Of a DNA stretch of 64,000 bases, positions 8,902 to 18,077 are shown piece by piece (the first letter of the stretch is position 1; every line of letters begins with the position of its first letter). Both the position numbers and the translations under genes were made by a program. The notes under the pieces were generated by a model. That model saw nothing but the letters and a program-made list of their open reading frames with translations. It had not been told where the DNA came from and made no database searches. The DNA comes from Paenibacillus jilunlii (lineage in GTDB: Bacteria; Bacillota; Bacilli; Paenibacillales; Paenibacillaceae): contig NZ_FNGM01000028.1 of NCBI RefSeq assembly GCF_900102965.1, positions 1-64,000 of the forward strand, read 5' to 3'.

Positions 8902-9969
8902 ATGAAGGAATTAGAAAATATGAATGACCTGCTCAGAATGGCGGCGCCGGGAACACCCTTCCGGGAAGGCCTGGAGAATGTGCTTCGCGCGAAGACAGGC
9001 GCGCTTATTGTTGTCGGATATAGTCCTGAAGTGATGGAGGTTGTAGATGGCGGTTTTTCCATTAACTGTGATTTTTCGCCCAATTATTTATATGAGCTGG
9101 CCAAAATGGACGGCGCGATTATATTAAGCGAAGATTTGAAGCGGATTCTCTATGCGAATACACAGCTGATTCCTGATTCCTCCATCTCCTCTATCGAGAC
9201 AGGCATCCGGCACCGGACAGCCGAGCGTGTTGCCAAGCAGACAGGCAAGCTTGTTGTTTCCATCTCCCAGCGGCGGAATATCATCACGCTCTATCAGGGC
9301 TCCATCCGGTATGCGCTCAAAGAAATCGGATCGATCCTGGCCAAGGCCAATCAGGCGATTCAAACGCTGGAAAAATATAGAGCCGTGCTCACGCAGAGTC
9401 TGACCAATCTGTCGGCTTCAGAGTATGAGGGGATTGTCACTGTAGCTGAGGTAGTCGGAGTGATTCAACGTGTGGAAATGGTGCTGCGGATTAAGATGGA
9501 GATCAAGCGCTATATCAATGAGCTTGGTAATGAAGGGCGTCTTATCAGTATGCAAATGGAAGAACTGGTTGGAAATACAGAGGAAGAAGCATGGCTTCTG
9601 TACAGAGACTATGCCAGAGAGGAGCAGGAGGACAAAATCCGCGAAATAATCGCCGGACTCAAACGCACCAGCGATGATGACCTGATGGATGATAATCATA
9701 TTGCCCGTTTGCTCGGGTATTCTTCTACGGCGATTTCTTCTGAGGAAGTGGTGACGCCGCGCGGATATCGTCTGCTGAACAAAATTCCGCGGCTGCCGAA
9801 TGTGATCATCCACAATCTGGTTGAACGGTTTGAAATGCTGCCTAACCTGATGACGGCGAGCATCGCCGAATTGGATGAGGTGGATGGCATCGGAGAAGTG
9901 CGCGCCCGCAATATTCAGGACGGACTGAAACGGCTGCAGAAGCAAGTTCTTATTGACAGGCAAATGTAA
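8902..9969 (+). CDS. disA: DisA, DNA-integrity scanning diadenylate cyclase
   Basis: A 355-residue enzyme that makes c-di-AMP from two ATP. The N-terminal DAC domain shows DGA at 70-72 and RHR at 103-105, the catalytic signatures. A helical linker follows, and the C terminus has helix-hairpin-helix DNA-binding repeats (VDGIGEVRARNIQ near residue 330). It scans DNA for branched structures, and damage lowers its synthesis. Start ATG with an AGGGGGC site, 13 nt after radA. Confidence 0.97.
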   Translation: MKELENMNDLLRMAAPGTPFREGLENVLRAKTGALIVVGYSPEVMEVVDGGFSINCDFSPNYLYELAKMDGAIILSEDLKRILYANTQLIPDSSISSIETGIRHRTAERVAKQTGKLVVSISQRRNIITLYQGSIRYALKEIGSILAKANQAIQTLEKYRAVLTQSLTNLSASEYEGIVTVAEVVGVIQRVEMVLRIKMEIKRYINELGNEGRLISMQMEELVGNTEEEAWLLYRDYAREEQEDKIREIIAGLKRTSDDDLMDDNHIARLLGYSSTAISSEEVVTPRGYRLLNKIPRLPNVIIHNLVERFEMLPNLMTASIAELDEVDGIGEVRARNIQDGLKRLQKQVLIDRQM

Positions 9970-10033
9970 ATAACATACAATCACGTAATATTGAAGACTT
10001 AATGGCTCACAGTAAGAAAACAGAGGTGAAGAA

Positions 10034-10771
10034 ATGATACAAAAATCAATTCCGAGTTTATTTACCATTGGTAACTTAATGCTTGGGATGTTTGGTATCA
10101 TGATGGCGTTTGACGGTAAACTGAGCATGGCCGCTATCATGGTGATTATCGCTATGCTGTTAGACGGGCTGGACGGTCGTGTTGCGCGGGCGCTGAAATG
10201 CGAAAGTGAATTTGGCAAGGAGCTGGACTCTTTATCCGATGTCGTTTCGTTTGGAGTAGCGCCGGCTCTAATCATGTATATTACAAGCTTACAGGATTTG
10301 AATTCTGCATTAGGCTGGACCGTAACGGCAATTTTTCCGGTATTCGGTGCGCTTCGTTTGGCCCGTTTTAATGTCCGCCCCGGCATTCCGGGATATTTTG
10401 TAGGGCTTCCGATTCCGGCTGCGGGTGGGGTGCTGGCTACATTGGCGCTTTTTCATAAAGATGTATCGGCTCCATATATGATTGTTGCTACGCTGTTGTT
10501 GTCCTATCTCATGGTCAGCACGGTTAAATATCCGAATTTCAAAAAGGTTGGCCTGCCCAAAAAGGCAGTTGTCGGCTCACCTGTAGTAATTGTGATCGCG
10601 GTTGCGGTTGCCGTGATTTTTCCGGAGCAAATCTCCAAGGTGATTTTTGTACTGCTTGCGTTATATGCGCTGTATGGATTTAAGCAAAATATCGACCGGC
10701 TGACGGCCCGCCGCCGCCACCGCCGCAGACGCCGCGCAGAAGATAAAGTATATCAATCCAAGAATGGATAA
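10034..10771 (+). CDS. pssA: CDP-diacylglycerol-serine O-phosphatidyltransferase
   Basis: A 245-residue integral membrane enzyme that makes phosphatidylserine from CDP-diacylglycerol and L-serine. The CDP-alcohol phosphotransferase signature D-G-x2-A-R-x8-G-x3-D-x3-D is complete within about residues 49-70. Several hydrophobic membrane helices follow, and the tail is very arginine-rich (RRRHRRRRR). It lies 64 nt after disA and is probably in the same transcript, ending at the terminator at 10836-10884. In B. subtilis the gene after disA is yacL, so pssA is a lineage-specific placement. Confidence 0.93.
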   Translation: MIQKSIPSLFTIGNLMLGMFGIMMAFDGKLSMAAIMVIIAMLLDGLDGRVARALKCESEFGKELDSLSDVVSFGVAPALIMYITSLQDLNSALGWTVTAIFPVFGALRLARFNVRPGIPGYFVGLPIPAAGGVLATLALFHKDVSAPYMIVATLLLSYLMVSTVKYPNFKKVGLPKKAVVGSPVVIVIAVAVAVIFPEQISKVIFVLLALYALYGFKQNIDRLTARRRHRRRRRAEDKVYQSKNG

Positions 10772-10835
10772 TCAGCTGCTGCAAGGCAGAGAGATTCACC
10801 GTTATTATTAGGTTTTTTAACAAATATGCAAACGC

Positions 10836-10884
10836 AAAAAAGGCTTTGCCGTTCCCTGGGATCAGTGGATGGCGAAGCCTTTTT
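10836..10884. terminator. Bidirectional terminator between pssA and the minus-strand gene
   Basis: AAAAAGGCTTTGCC (10836-10849, plus C) pairs with GGCGAAGCCTTTTT (10871-10884), with flanking A and T runs on the two sides. It can end both the plus-strand pssA transcript and the converging minus-strand gene. Confidence 0.88.
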
Positions 10885-10917
10885 GGATTGTGGAGAAAAA
10901 AGAGCGCATCAAGCGGA

Positions 10918-11313
10918 TCAGGAGAAATTAAACAATCCTAGCGTGGCGCATTTTTGCGATTCCTTTTCTACAACCTCGTCCATATTAATGTCAAGCAAAT
11001 TGCAGAGGGCAGACATATAGAACAGCTCGCGTCCCAGCTCCGAGGCCACCACCTCACGGCAGTTCTCACACAATTCCCCTTGAAGATGAGTCCCTGCAAG
11101 TTCCTTGGCTTGTTCAAGCCCCAAACCGGGCTCAAATACCTGCTTCTTGGCGTGCAGCTGAATACAGCCGCATTCGGTAATGGCTTTGACGACTGCACGA
11201 TTGACGGAAGCGCTGCTCTGCCCGTTTTTGGACATTACATCCAGAAGACTACGGTGACGGAGCAGCAGTTCGGAGACTTGATCCTGGAAGGCCTGTAAAC
11301 TTGGTGCGCTCAT
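10918..11313 (-). CDS. Small cysteine-containing protein of unknown function
   Basis: A 131-residue cytosolic protein that I do not recognise. It contains CGC and CENC cysteine pairs, which could bind a metal. Its C terminus, LGRELFYMSALCNLLDINMDE in two parts, is faintly like MazG-type nucleotide pyrophosphohydrolases, but no full motif is visible. The ATG at 11313 is chosen over an upstream TTG at 11376 because AGGGGTGA precedes it by 8-9 nt and the upstream TTG is part of the -35 box. It is the only minus-strand gene between clpC and tuf and splits pssA from the yacL-like gene. Confidence 0.7.
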   Translation of the reverse strand: MSAPSLQAFQDQVSELLLRHRSLLDVMSKNGQSSASVNRAVVKAITECGCIQLHAKKQVFEPGLGLEQAKELAGTHLQGELCENCREVVASELGRELFYMSALCNLLDINMDEVVEKESQKCATLGLFNFS

Positions 11314-11346
11314 TATCCATTCACCCCTGGGTTCGTAATTGAGTTC

Positions 11347-11376
11347 ATTATATGTCAGGCCCTCCCCTGTTTTCAA
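11347..11376 (-). promoter_or_regulatory. Promoter of the small minus-strand gene
   Basis: On the minus strand TTGAAA (complement of 11371-11376), an 18-nt spacer and TATAAT (complement of 11347-11352). The start codon lies 34 nt beyond the -10. It shows that the gene is a separate unit. Confidence 0.7.
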
Positions 11377-11528
11377 CCAAATAATAGAAGTTTCCGGTTA
11401 TCTTTTTACTGCAGTTGCTGTCTCTTGTCAGAAAAAATAACAGGCTCACGGATTATTGTCCCAAAAAATGGAACATACTGGTGAGGAACAGATCATTTTT
11501 GGATGAATAAAAGGAGGTGCCTAAGGGT

Positions 11529-12617
11529 ATGTGGAAAAAATTAATTTTAATGCTTGCCGCAGTATGCGGAGCTTGGTCAGGGTATACGCTATACCATGCG
11601 GCAGAAAGAGGATTCCCGGCAGGAATGGATAAACTGGGAGACAGCTTGCCCGTGCAGGGCAGTATTTTGTTTGCGGTGCTGGGTGCCATTATTTTTTTGT
11701 TTGCGGGGACTTTATGCGCGGAGTGGGGAGGTTCGAAACTGCGGGAAACGGTGCAGTATTATTCGCGCATCCCGATGAATGAACTGGCTGCAGGTGCAGC
11801 TGGGCTTACGGGAGGGCTTTTGTTATCCCTGCTGTTGTATCCTGCAATGGCCTGGCTTGGAAAGGCAGGAGAACTGCTGCAGGTGGCTGCTACGCTTACG
11901 TTCGGGTATATGGGGCTGCGTATTGGGCTGGAAAAGAAAGAGGAGCTGGCTTCGCTGTGGACAACCGGCCGCTGGGGACAAGCACCGGAGCCGGAAGGCC
12001 GCGGGCTGGAAGAACACAAGATTCTGGATACAAGCGTCATTATTGACGGGCGGATTGCCGATATCTGCAAAACGGGATTTATTGAAGGAACCATCGTAAT
12101 CCCGGAATTCGTTCTGGAGGAGCTGCAGCATATTGCCGATTCTTCGGATCTGCTGAAACGCAACCGCGGGCGGCGCGGGCTGGATATCCTGAACAAAATC
12201 CAAAAAGAGCTGGATGTGAAGGTCCTGATCTACGAAGGTGATTTTGAGGAAATCTCTGAAGTGGACAGCAAGCTGGTGAAGCTGGCAAAAGTACTGCGCG
12301 GCAAGGTGGTAACCAATGATTTTAACCTGAATAAGGTATGTGAACTGCAGGGAGTGTCGGTTCTTAATATTAATGATCTGGCCAATGCGGTGAAGCCGGT
12401 GGTTCTCCCTGGTGAAGAGATTATCGTGCAAGTGATCAAGGATGGCAAGGAGCATGGTCAGGGCGTTGCCTATTTGGATGACGGAACCATGATTGTGGTT
12501 GAAGGCGGGCGTGAATATATCGGTACAACCATGGAGGTTCTGGTCACCAGTGTGCTGCAAACTTCGGCGGGACGCATGATCTTTGCCAAGCCAAAGCTGA
12601 TGGAAAAAGCGCAATAA
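11529..12617 (+). CDS. yacL: PIN/TRAM-domain membrane protein, YacL type
   Basis: A 362-residue protein. About four hydrophobic helices fill residues 1-135. A PIN nuclease domain follows, with conserved acidic residues in LDTSVIIDGR and a later VVTNDFNLN. The C terminus is a TRAM domain, probably RNA-binding. Role: a predicted membrane-anchored ribonuclease of unknown target. The ATG at 11529 lies 9 nt after AGGAGGTG; a GTG at 11517 overlaps that site and is rejected. It sits upstream of ispD, as in Bacillus. Confidence 0.9.
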   Translation: MWKKLILMLAAVCGAWSGYTLYHAAERGFPAGMDKLGDSLPVQGSILFAVLGAIIFLFAGTLCAEWGGSKLRETVQYYSRIPMNELAAGAAGLTGGLLLSLLLYPAMAWLGKAGELLQVAATLTFGYMGLRIGLEKKEELASLWTTGRWGQAPEPEGRGLEEHKILDTSVIIDGRIADICKTGFIEGTIVIPEFVLEELQHIADSSDLLKRNRGRRGLDILNKIQKELDVKVLIYEGDFEEISEVDSKLVKLAKVLRGKVVTNDFNLNKVCELQGVSVLNINDLANAVKPVVLPGEEIIVQVIKDGKEHGQGVAYLDDGTMIVVEGGREYIGTTMEVLVTSVLQTSAGRMIFAKPKLMEKAQ

Positions 12618-12651
12618 ACAGTTCCGGGACTGTGAAAGCTGCTCCAGCGGG

Positions 12652-12680
12652 TTGGAAATAGCCGTCAAACACGTTATGAT
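12652..12680 (+). promoter_or_regulatory. Promoter before ispD
   Basis: TTGGAA (12652-12657), a 17-nt spacer and TATGAT (12675-12680), with the start of ispD 33 nt further on. A good sigma-A-type match. Confidence 0.6.
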
Positions 12681-12712
12681 GGGGGTATACGTGCAGACAG
12701 GAGAAGGGCAGA

Positions 12713-13411
12713 ATGTCAAACAGTGTAGGCGCCGTGATCGTGGCGGCAGGCAGAGGAACAAGAATGGGGACTGTAGAGAGCAAGCAGTATTTGCTGCTGC
12801 AGGGGAAACCTATTATCGTGCATACCCTGGAGGTATTTCAGCGGCATCCGCTGATCTCTCAAATCGTACTGGTTACGGGCAAAGAAGATGTGGACCGCTG
12901 CCGGGAGTGGGTTAAGACCTACAGACTCGACAAAGTGATATCTGTAGTAACCGGGGGCTCCGAACGCCAGCATTCCGTGCATAGGGGGCTGAGACATCTT
13001 CAGACAGCCTGGGTAATGGTGCATGATGGAGTCCGTCCGTTTGTGCAGATTAACGAAATCACAGCCTGCTATGAGCTTGCCAGGGAGATTGGTGCCTCAG
13101 TGCTTGCTGTACCGGTAAAAGATACGATCAAGCAGGTGGACAAGGATGGCAAAGTGCTGTCTACACCGGATCGGCGAAGTCTGTGGGCGATTCAGACCCC
13201 GCAGACTTTTCGTCTGTCCGAGCTGCTTGCGGCGTATGAATCGGCAGAGCGCGACGGATTTCTCGGCACCGATGATTCCAGTCTGGCGGAGCGCAGCGGT
13301 ATTCCGGTTGCTGTTGTGGAGGGGAGTTACGCCAACATTAAGATTACCACACCGGAGGATCTTGATTTTGCAGAATTTACACAAAGAAGCAGGGGAGAGG
13401 TACAAACATGA
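12713..13411 (+). CDS. ispD: IspD, 2-C-methyl-D-erythritol 4-phosphate cytidylyltransferase
   Basis: A 232-residue enzyme of the MEP isoprenoid pathway, making CDP-methylerythritol from CTP and methylerythritol 4-phosphate. The nucleotide-binding AAGRGTRMG near residue 11 and the HDGVRPF block near 104 are diagnostic. Its end overlaps the start of ispF by 4 nt (ATGA), so the two are translationally coupled. Confidence 0.97.
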   Translation: MSNSVGAVIVAAGRGTRMGTVESKQYLLLQGKPIIVHTLEVFQRHPLISQIVLVTGKEDVDRCREWVKTYRLDKVISVVTGGSERQHSVHRGLRHLQTAWVMVHDGVRPFVQINEITACYELAREIGASVLAVPVKDTIKQVDKDGKVLSTPDRRSLWAIQTPQTFRLSELLAAYESAERDGFLGTDDSSLAERSGIPVAVVEGSYANIKITTPEDLDFAEFTQRSRGEVQT

Positions 13412-13896
13412 TTGCTGTAGGACAAGGTTTCGATGTACACCAGTTAGTGGAAGGAAGGCCATGCATTATTGGCGGTGTCACCATACCCTATGAAAAAGGA
13501 TTGCTTGGACATTCCGATGCCGATGTGCTGCTGCACGCGGTGAGCGATGCCATTCTGGGCGCGCTGGGGCTTGGCGATATCGGCAGGCATTTTCCCGATA
13601 CCGACCCGGCGTTCAAGGATGCGGACAGTCTGAAGCTGCTGGAGCAGGTGTGGGCACTTGCCCGTGAGCGCGGCTATAAGCTCGGAAATATCGACTCCAC
13701 GATTATTGCCCAGAAGCCGAAGATGGCACCTTATATCCCGCAAATGACCGAGATTATCGCGAATGTACTGGGTGCCGAGACATCGAAGGTGAATGTAAAA
13801 GCAACCACCACCGAGCAGCTTGGCTTCACCGGACGCGGAGAAGGAATTGCGGCACAATCTATTGTCTGTCTGCTCCAAGATGTGATATCATCTTGA
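13408..13896 (+). CDS. ispF: IspF, 2-C-methyl-D-erythritol 2,4-cyclodiphosphate synthase
   Basis: A 162-residue enzyme that cyclises the product made downstream of IspD, releasing CMP. The metal ligands are in DVHQL (D8, H10) and in GHSDADVLLHAVSDA near residue 33. DIGRHFPDTD is the family signature. It likely works as a trimer in the cytosol. It overlaps ispD by 4 nt; IspE, the middle enzyme, is not in the window. Confidence 0.97.
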   Translation: MIAVGQGFDVHQLVEGRPCIIGGVTIPYEKGLLGHSDADVLLHAVSDAILGALGLGDIGRHFPDTDPAFKDADSLKLLEQVWALARERGYKLGNIDSTIIAQKPKMAPYIPQMTEIIANVLGAETSKVNVKATTTEQLGFTGRGEGIAAQSIVCLLQDVISS

Positions 13897-13946
13897 GATG
13901 GCTGCACGTTGCCTAATTTTAACCATTATGAAGCGGAGGGATTGAC

Positions 13947-15410
13947 ATGGCAGATCAAGTCCGGGTGCGCTACGCACCAAGCCCTACGGGACATTTACAT
14001 ATCGGAAATGCCAGAACGGCATTGTTCAATTATCTGTTCGCCCGTAATCTGGGCGGCAAATTCATTATCCGGATCGAAGATACGGACGTAAAGCGCAACA
14101 TTGCTGAGGGAGAAGAAAGCCAGCTCAAATATTTGAAGTGGCTGGGAATGGATTGGGATGAAAGCGTGGATGTCGGTGGTGAATATGGACCTTACCGCCA
14201 GACTGAACGTTTGGATCTGTACCGCATATACTGGCAGGAGCTGCTTGACCGTGGTCTTGCATACCGGTGCTACTGCACCGAAGAAGAGCTGGAAGCGGAA
14301 CGTGAAGAGCAGGCTGCACGCGGCGAGACTCCGCGTTATTCCGGCAAGCACCGGAATCTGACCGAGGAGCAGCAGAAGGCGTATGAAGCGGAAGGACGCA
14401 TTGCAAGCATCCGTTTCCGTGTGCCGGAGGACCGCACTTATACCTTTGATGATATCGTAAAGGGCAGCATTTCTTTTAATAGCAAAGAAATGGGCGACTT
14501 TGTCATTGTGAAGAAGGATGGAATACCGACCTATAACTTCGCGGTGGCAGTGGATGACCATCTGATGGAAATAAGCCATGTCCTGCGTGGAGAAGACCAT
14601 ATCTCCAATACCCCCCGCCAGTTGATGATTTATGAAGCCCTTGGCTGGGAAGCGCCGCTGTTTGGCCATATGACACTGATTGTCGGTGATGACCACAAGA
14701 AGCTGAGCAAACGCAACGAATCCATTATCCAGTTCATCGAGCAGTATGATCAGCTCGGCTATTTGCCGGAAGCACTGTTCAACTTCATTGCTCTGCTGGG
14801 CTGGTCGCCGGAAGGCGAGGAGGAGATTTTCAGCAAGGAAGAGCTGATCTCCATCTTCACCGCAAACCGTCTCTCTAAGAGTCCGGCTGTATTTGACACG
14901 AATAAGCTTGCGCATTTGAACAACCACTATATCAAACATGCCGATCCGAAGCGGATCGCGGCTTTGGCTATTCCCCATCTGCAAAAAGCCGGAAGATTGC
15001 CGGAATCGTTGAATGAGGAACAGCAGGCTTGGGCGGAAAGTCTGGTTGCTCTGTACCAGGAGCAGATGACTTCCGCGTCGAATATCGTGGAGCTGTCAGA
15101 GCTGTTTTTCCGCAGCCACGTAGAGCTTGAAACGGAGGCCTCCCAGATCTTGGCCGAAAGCCAGGTTCCTGAGGTCCTGTCCGCTTTCCTGGCCAAAGTG
15201 GAAGCCACTGATGATTTTACTGCCGGCAACATGGCTGTTCTGATCAAGGAAGTGCAGAAAGAGACCGGGCATAAGGGCAAAGCGCTGTTTATGCCGATTC
15301 GTGTCGCTTTAACCGGACAAACGCATGGCCGTGATTTGAACGCGACCATAGTGCTGCTTGGCCGAAGCCGGGTCATTGAACGTCTGAAATCGCAGATCAA
15401 AGGGGCTTAA
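13947..15410 (+). CDS. gltX: Glutamyl-tRNA synthetase
   Basis: A 487-residue class I synthetase charging tRNA-Glu. The HIGH motif is seen as HIGN in PSPTGHLHIGNARTA near residue 10, and the KMSKS motif as KLSKR near 252. Bacillota usually have a non-discriminating enzyme that also mischarges tRNA-Gln; that is inferred here, not shown. Start ATG with GGAGGG upstream, 50 nt after ispF. Confidence 0.97.
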   Translation: MADQVRVRYAPSPTGHLHIGNARTALFNYLFARNLGGKFIIRIEDTDVKRNIAEGEESQLKYLKWLGMDWDESVDVGGEYGPYRQTERLDLYRIYWQELLDRGLAYRCYCTEEELEAEREEQAARGETPRYSGKHRNLTEEQQKAYEAEGRIASIRFRVPEDRTYTFDDIVKGSISFNSKEMGDFVIVKKDGIPTYNFAVAVDDHLMEISHVLRGEDHISNTPRQLMIYEALGWEAPLFGHMTLIVGDDHKKLSKRNESIIQFIEQYDQLGYLPEALFNFIALLGWSPEGEEEIFSKEELISIFTANRLSKSPAVFDTNKLAHLNNHYIKHADPKRIAALAIPHLQKAGRLPESLNEEQQAWAESLVALYQEQMTSASNIVELSELFFRSHVELETEASQILAESQVPEVLSAFLAKVEATDDFTAGNMAVLIKEVQKETGHKGKALFMPIRVALTGQTHGRDLNATIVLLGRSRVIERLKSQIKGA

Positions 15411-15447
15411 GCAGGGACAACAGAGCGGATAACCCCTTGTCAGTCCG

Positions 15448-15478
15448 TTGTCTTTTAGCTAAGATAGAAGAATATAAT
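15448..15478 (+). promoter_or_regulatory. Promoter of the cysE-cysS T-box transcript
   Basis: A good -10, TATAAT, at 15473-15478. The best -35 is TTGTCT at 15448-15453 with a long 19-nt spacer. Placed directly before the T-box leader. Confidence 0.55.
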
Positions 15479-15483
15479 AATAG

Positions 15484-15786
15484 CTGGGATCAGGAAAAGT
15501 ATGCGTACAAAGACAATTGCCAGAGAGAATAACCGCTAAGGGTTTCCCCTTTGCAGGCTGGAAGTTATTCATTTGTCTGCCGCAGAACATGCGCCTGTGA
15601 GCTGCACGGTTGAGCGTTCCTGCCTGGAATGTTAGACCGTGCCGGGAACGTTGCCGTTACAGACGCCAAGAGGGACACAGGGTGCTTGCTGGCCGGAAAT
15701 GCTGACCAGTACAATAGCCCATGTCCAAGCAGAGTGGAACCGCGGTTAAACGTCTCTGCAGCTTTATGCTGCAGAGGCGTTTTTTG
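15484..15786 (+). promoter_or_regulatory. T-box riboswitch, cysteine specific
   Basis: The T-box sequence AGAGTGGAACCGCGG is at 15731-15745. It is followed by a 13-bp terminator stem (15750-15762 with 15768-15780) and six T. Stem I spans about 15485-15605. Its specifier loop holds GAACATGC, with TGC at 15590-15592, a Cys codon. Uncharged tRNA-Cys should stabilise the antiterminator and turn on cysE and cysS. The specifier assignment is by position and by downstream genes. Confidence 0.93.
15750..15786 (+). terminator. T-box regulated terminator
   Basis: ACGTCTCTGCAGC with GCTGCAGAGGCGT, one G-T pair, loop TTTAT, then six T. It competes with the T-box antiterminator. Confidence 0.93.
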
Positions 15787-15920
15787 TTGAAATATGGGGA
15801 GAGTTGTACGTGTAAGACAAGGCTCACAGCATACACATAGAGGGAATGTGGGCTGCAGACAATACCTTCCTTGCGTACCTGTAAACAGGAGGCGGGAAGC
15901 CAAAGAAGAGGGGAACCGTG

Positions 15921-16613
15921 ATGTTTAAGCATATCAAGTCGGACATTCGGGCAGTATTCGACAACGATCCGGCAGCCCGCAGCTGGTTTGAGGTTGTCTT
16001 CACTTACGCCGGACTTCATGCGATTTGGGCACACCGGATAGCCCACTCTTTTTATAAGCGGCGGTGGTTTACACTTGCGCGTATCGTTTCCCAGGTGAGC
16101 CGGTTCATGACCGGTGTGGAGATTCATCCAGGGGCAACGATCGGCAGCCGCCTATTCATTGACCATGGAATGGGTATTGTAATCGGAGAGACCTGTGAAA
16201 TCGGTGATGATGTGATTATCTATCAGGGAGTTACGCTGGGGGGAACGGGAAAAGAAAAAGGAAAACGTCATCCGACCGTAGGCAACAACGTTGTAATTGG
16301 CTCCGGTGCAAAAGTACTGGGATCGTTCCAGATCGGCGATAATTGCAATATCGGCTCCAACGCGGTTGTTCTCCGTGAGGTGCCAAGCAATAGTACGGTG
16401 GTGGGCAACCCCGGGCGGGTGGTCAAGCGCAACGGGGAACGGGTATCCGACAGGCTCGACCATACCAAGATGCCGGACCCGCTTGTCGATTCACTTCGTT
16501 TCCTGCAAAAAGAGATCGAAGAGATCAGAGAGCAGCTCGGTACGGAAGACAAGCAGAAAAAAGAGCAGCGCCGGCTGGAAAGCCAGCAGTATATCGGTGA
16601 TTACGAAATTTAA
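15921..16613 (+). CDS. cysE: Serine O-acetyltransferase
   Basis: A 230-residue enzyme making O-acetylserine, the carbon skeleton for cysteine. A helical N-terminal domain (DPAARSWFEV, near 17) precedes a left-handed beta-helix of hexapeptide repeats with IHPGATIG, FIDHGMGIVIGET and GGTGKEKGKRHPT, carrying the acetyl-CoA and serine sites. The C terminus is a charged coiled segment. The ATG at 15921 has better spacing to AGAGGGG than the GTG at 15918. Under the Cys T-box. Confidence 0.96.
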   Translation: MFKHIKSDIRAVFDNDPAARSWFEVVFTYAGLHAIWAHRIAHSFYKRRWFTLARIVSQVSRFMTGVEIHPGATIGSRLFIDHGMGIVIGETCEIGDDVIIYQGVTLGGTGKEKGKRHPTVGNNVVIGSGAKVLGSFQIGDNCNIGSNAVVLREVPSNSTVVGNPGRVVKRNGERVSDRLDHTKMPDPLVDSLRFLQKEIEEIREQLGTEDKQKKEQRRLESQQYIGDYEI

Positions 16614-16670
16614 GCATACCGGGATTCTTCAGGAGAAACCGGGGGCAGGCAGAAAGGGTTGGAATCAAGG

Positions 16671-18077
16671 ATGGCTTTGCAAATCTATAACACAATGACA
16701 CGCAGCAAGGAAACATTTGTTCCACAGGAATCAGGAAAGGTGAAGATGTACGTATGCGGACCCACCGTGTATGGCTATATGCACATCGGAAATGCCAGAC
16801 CGGTGATTGTTTTTGACATGGTCCGGAACTACCTGGAGCAAATAGGGAACGAAGTAAATTATGTGACCAACTTCACGGATGTGGATGACAAGCTGATCCG
16901 CAAGGCCGAGGAGATGAAGACTACAGTAGCTGAGGTTGCGGAGATTTTTATCGCTGCCTATCAGGAGGATCTTGCGGGGCTTGGCGTAAAATCAGCGACG
17001 ATGAACCCGCGCGTTACTCAGAGCATGGAGCTGATTATCGAATTCATCAAGGAGCTTGAGGATAAAGGCTATGCCTATGAGAGTGGCGGCGACGTCTATT
17101 ACCGCACAGCCAAATTTGCCGATTATGGCAAGCTGTCCCGCCAGAATCTGGATGAGCTGCAGTTCGGCATCCGGGTGGAAGTGGATTCACGCAAAGAAAA
17201 ACCCGAGGATTTTGTCCTTTGGAAGGCAGCTAAGCCTGGAGAAGTCCACTGGCACAGCCCATGGGGTGAAGGCCGTCCCGGCTGGCATATTGAGTGCTCG
17301 GCCATGGCCCGTGAATTTCTTGGCGATACTATTGATATTCATGGCGGCGGACAGGATTTGCAGTTCCCGCATCATGAATGCGAATGCGCCCAGACGGAGG
17401 CATTAACCGGCAAACCGCTCTCCAACTACTGGATGCATAACGGGTTCATTAATATCGGTGACGAAAAAATGTCGAAATCGCTCGGCAACGGTCTGCTGGT
17501 GAAAGATATCCGCCAGCGCTTCAAAGCGGGGGCCATCCGTTATTTTATGCTCTCCACCCACTACCGCAACCCGCTGAATTTCACTGAAGAATCCATGCTG
17601 TCCGCAGAAAAAAGCGCAGAGCGCATCGCTCTCGCGGAGAGCAATGTAAAGCACCGGCTTGAGCTTGATCCAGAAGGGGCCAAAGGCCGGGCAAGCGAGC
17701 AGATCACGGAGCGTTTGGCCGCGATTGCAGCCAATTTCCATGCCAGAATGCAGGATGACTTCAACACTCCGGATGCTATTACCGCCATGTTTGACTGGGT
17801 AAGTCTTGCGAATAATACACTTGCGAATCCGGAAGCACTGTCCGCAGATTTCTCGGCCCTGCTGCAGGCTTTTGCCGAGATGAATGCTGTGCTGCGCCTG
17901 ACCCCGGAGACTGAGGAAGAGGTTGCCGGCGAGGAAGTGGAGAAGCTGATCGCTGAACGGGCCGAAGCGCGCAAGAATAAAAACTGGGGACGTTCCGATG
18001 AGATCCGCGATGAACTGAATGCCATGGGGATTCTGCTTGAGGATACTCCTCAAGGCATGCGGTGGCGGCGGAAATGA
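16671..18077 (+). CDS. cysS: Cysteinyl-tRNA synthetase
   Basis: A 468-residue class I synthetase. The zinc and HIGH region reads CGPTVYGYMHIGN near residue 24; the other zinc ligands lie in HIECSAMA and HHECECAQ. The KMSKS motif is at about 266. The ATG at 16671 is preferred over an in-frame TTG at 16659, which sits on the AAAGGG site. It shares the Cys T-box with cysE, so charging and synthesis of cysteine respond together. Confidence 0.97.
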   Translation: MALQIYNTMTRSKETFVPQESGKVKMYVCGPTVYGYMHIGNARPVIVFDMVRNYLEQIGNEVNYVTNFTDVDDKLIRKAEEMKTTVAEVAEIFIAAYQEDLAGLGVKSATMNPRVTQSMELIIEFIKELEDKGYAYESGGDVYYRTAKFADYGKLSRQNLDELQFGIRVEVDSRKEKPEDFVLWKAAKPGEVHWHSPWGEGRPGWHIECSAMAREFLGDTIDIHGGGQDLQFPHHECECAQTEALTGKPLSNYWMHNGFINIGDEKMSKSLGNGLLVKDIRQRFKAGAIRYFMLSTHYRNPLNFTEESMLSAEKSAERIALAESNVKHRLELDPEGAKGRASEQITERLAAIAANFHARMQDDFNTPDAITAMFDWVSLANNTLANPEALSADFSALLQAFAEMNAVLRLTPETEEEVAGEEVEKLIAERAEARKNKNWGRSDEIRDELNAMGILLEDTPQGMRWRRK

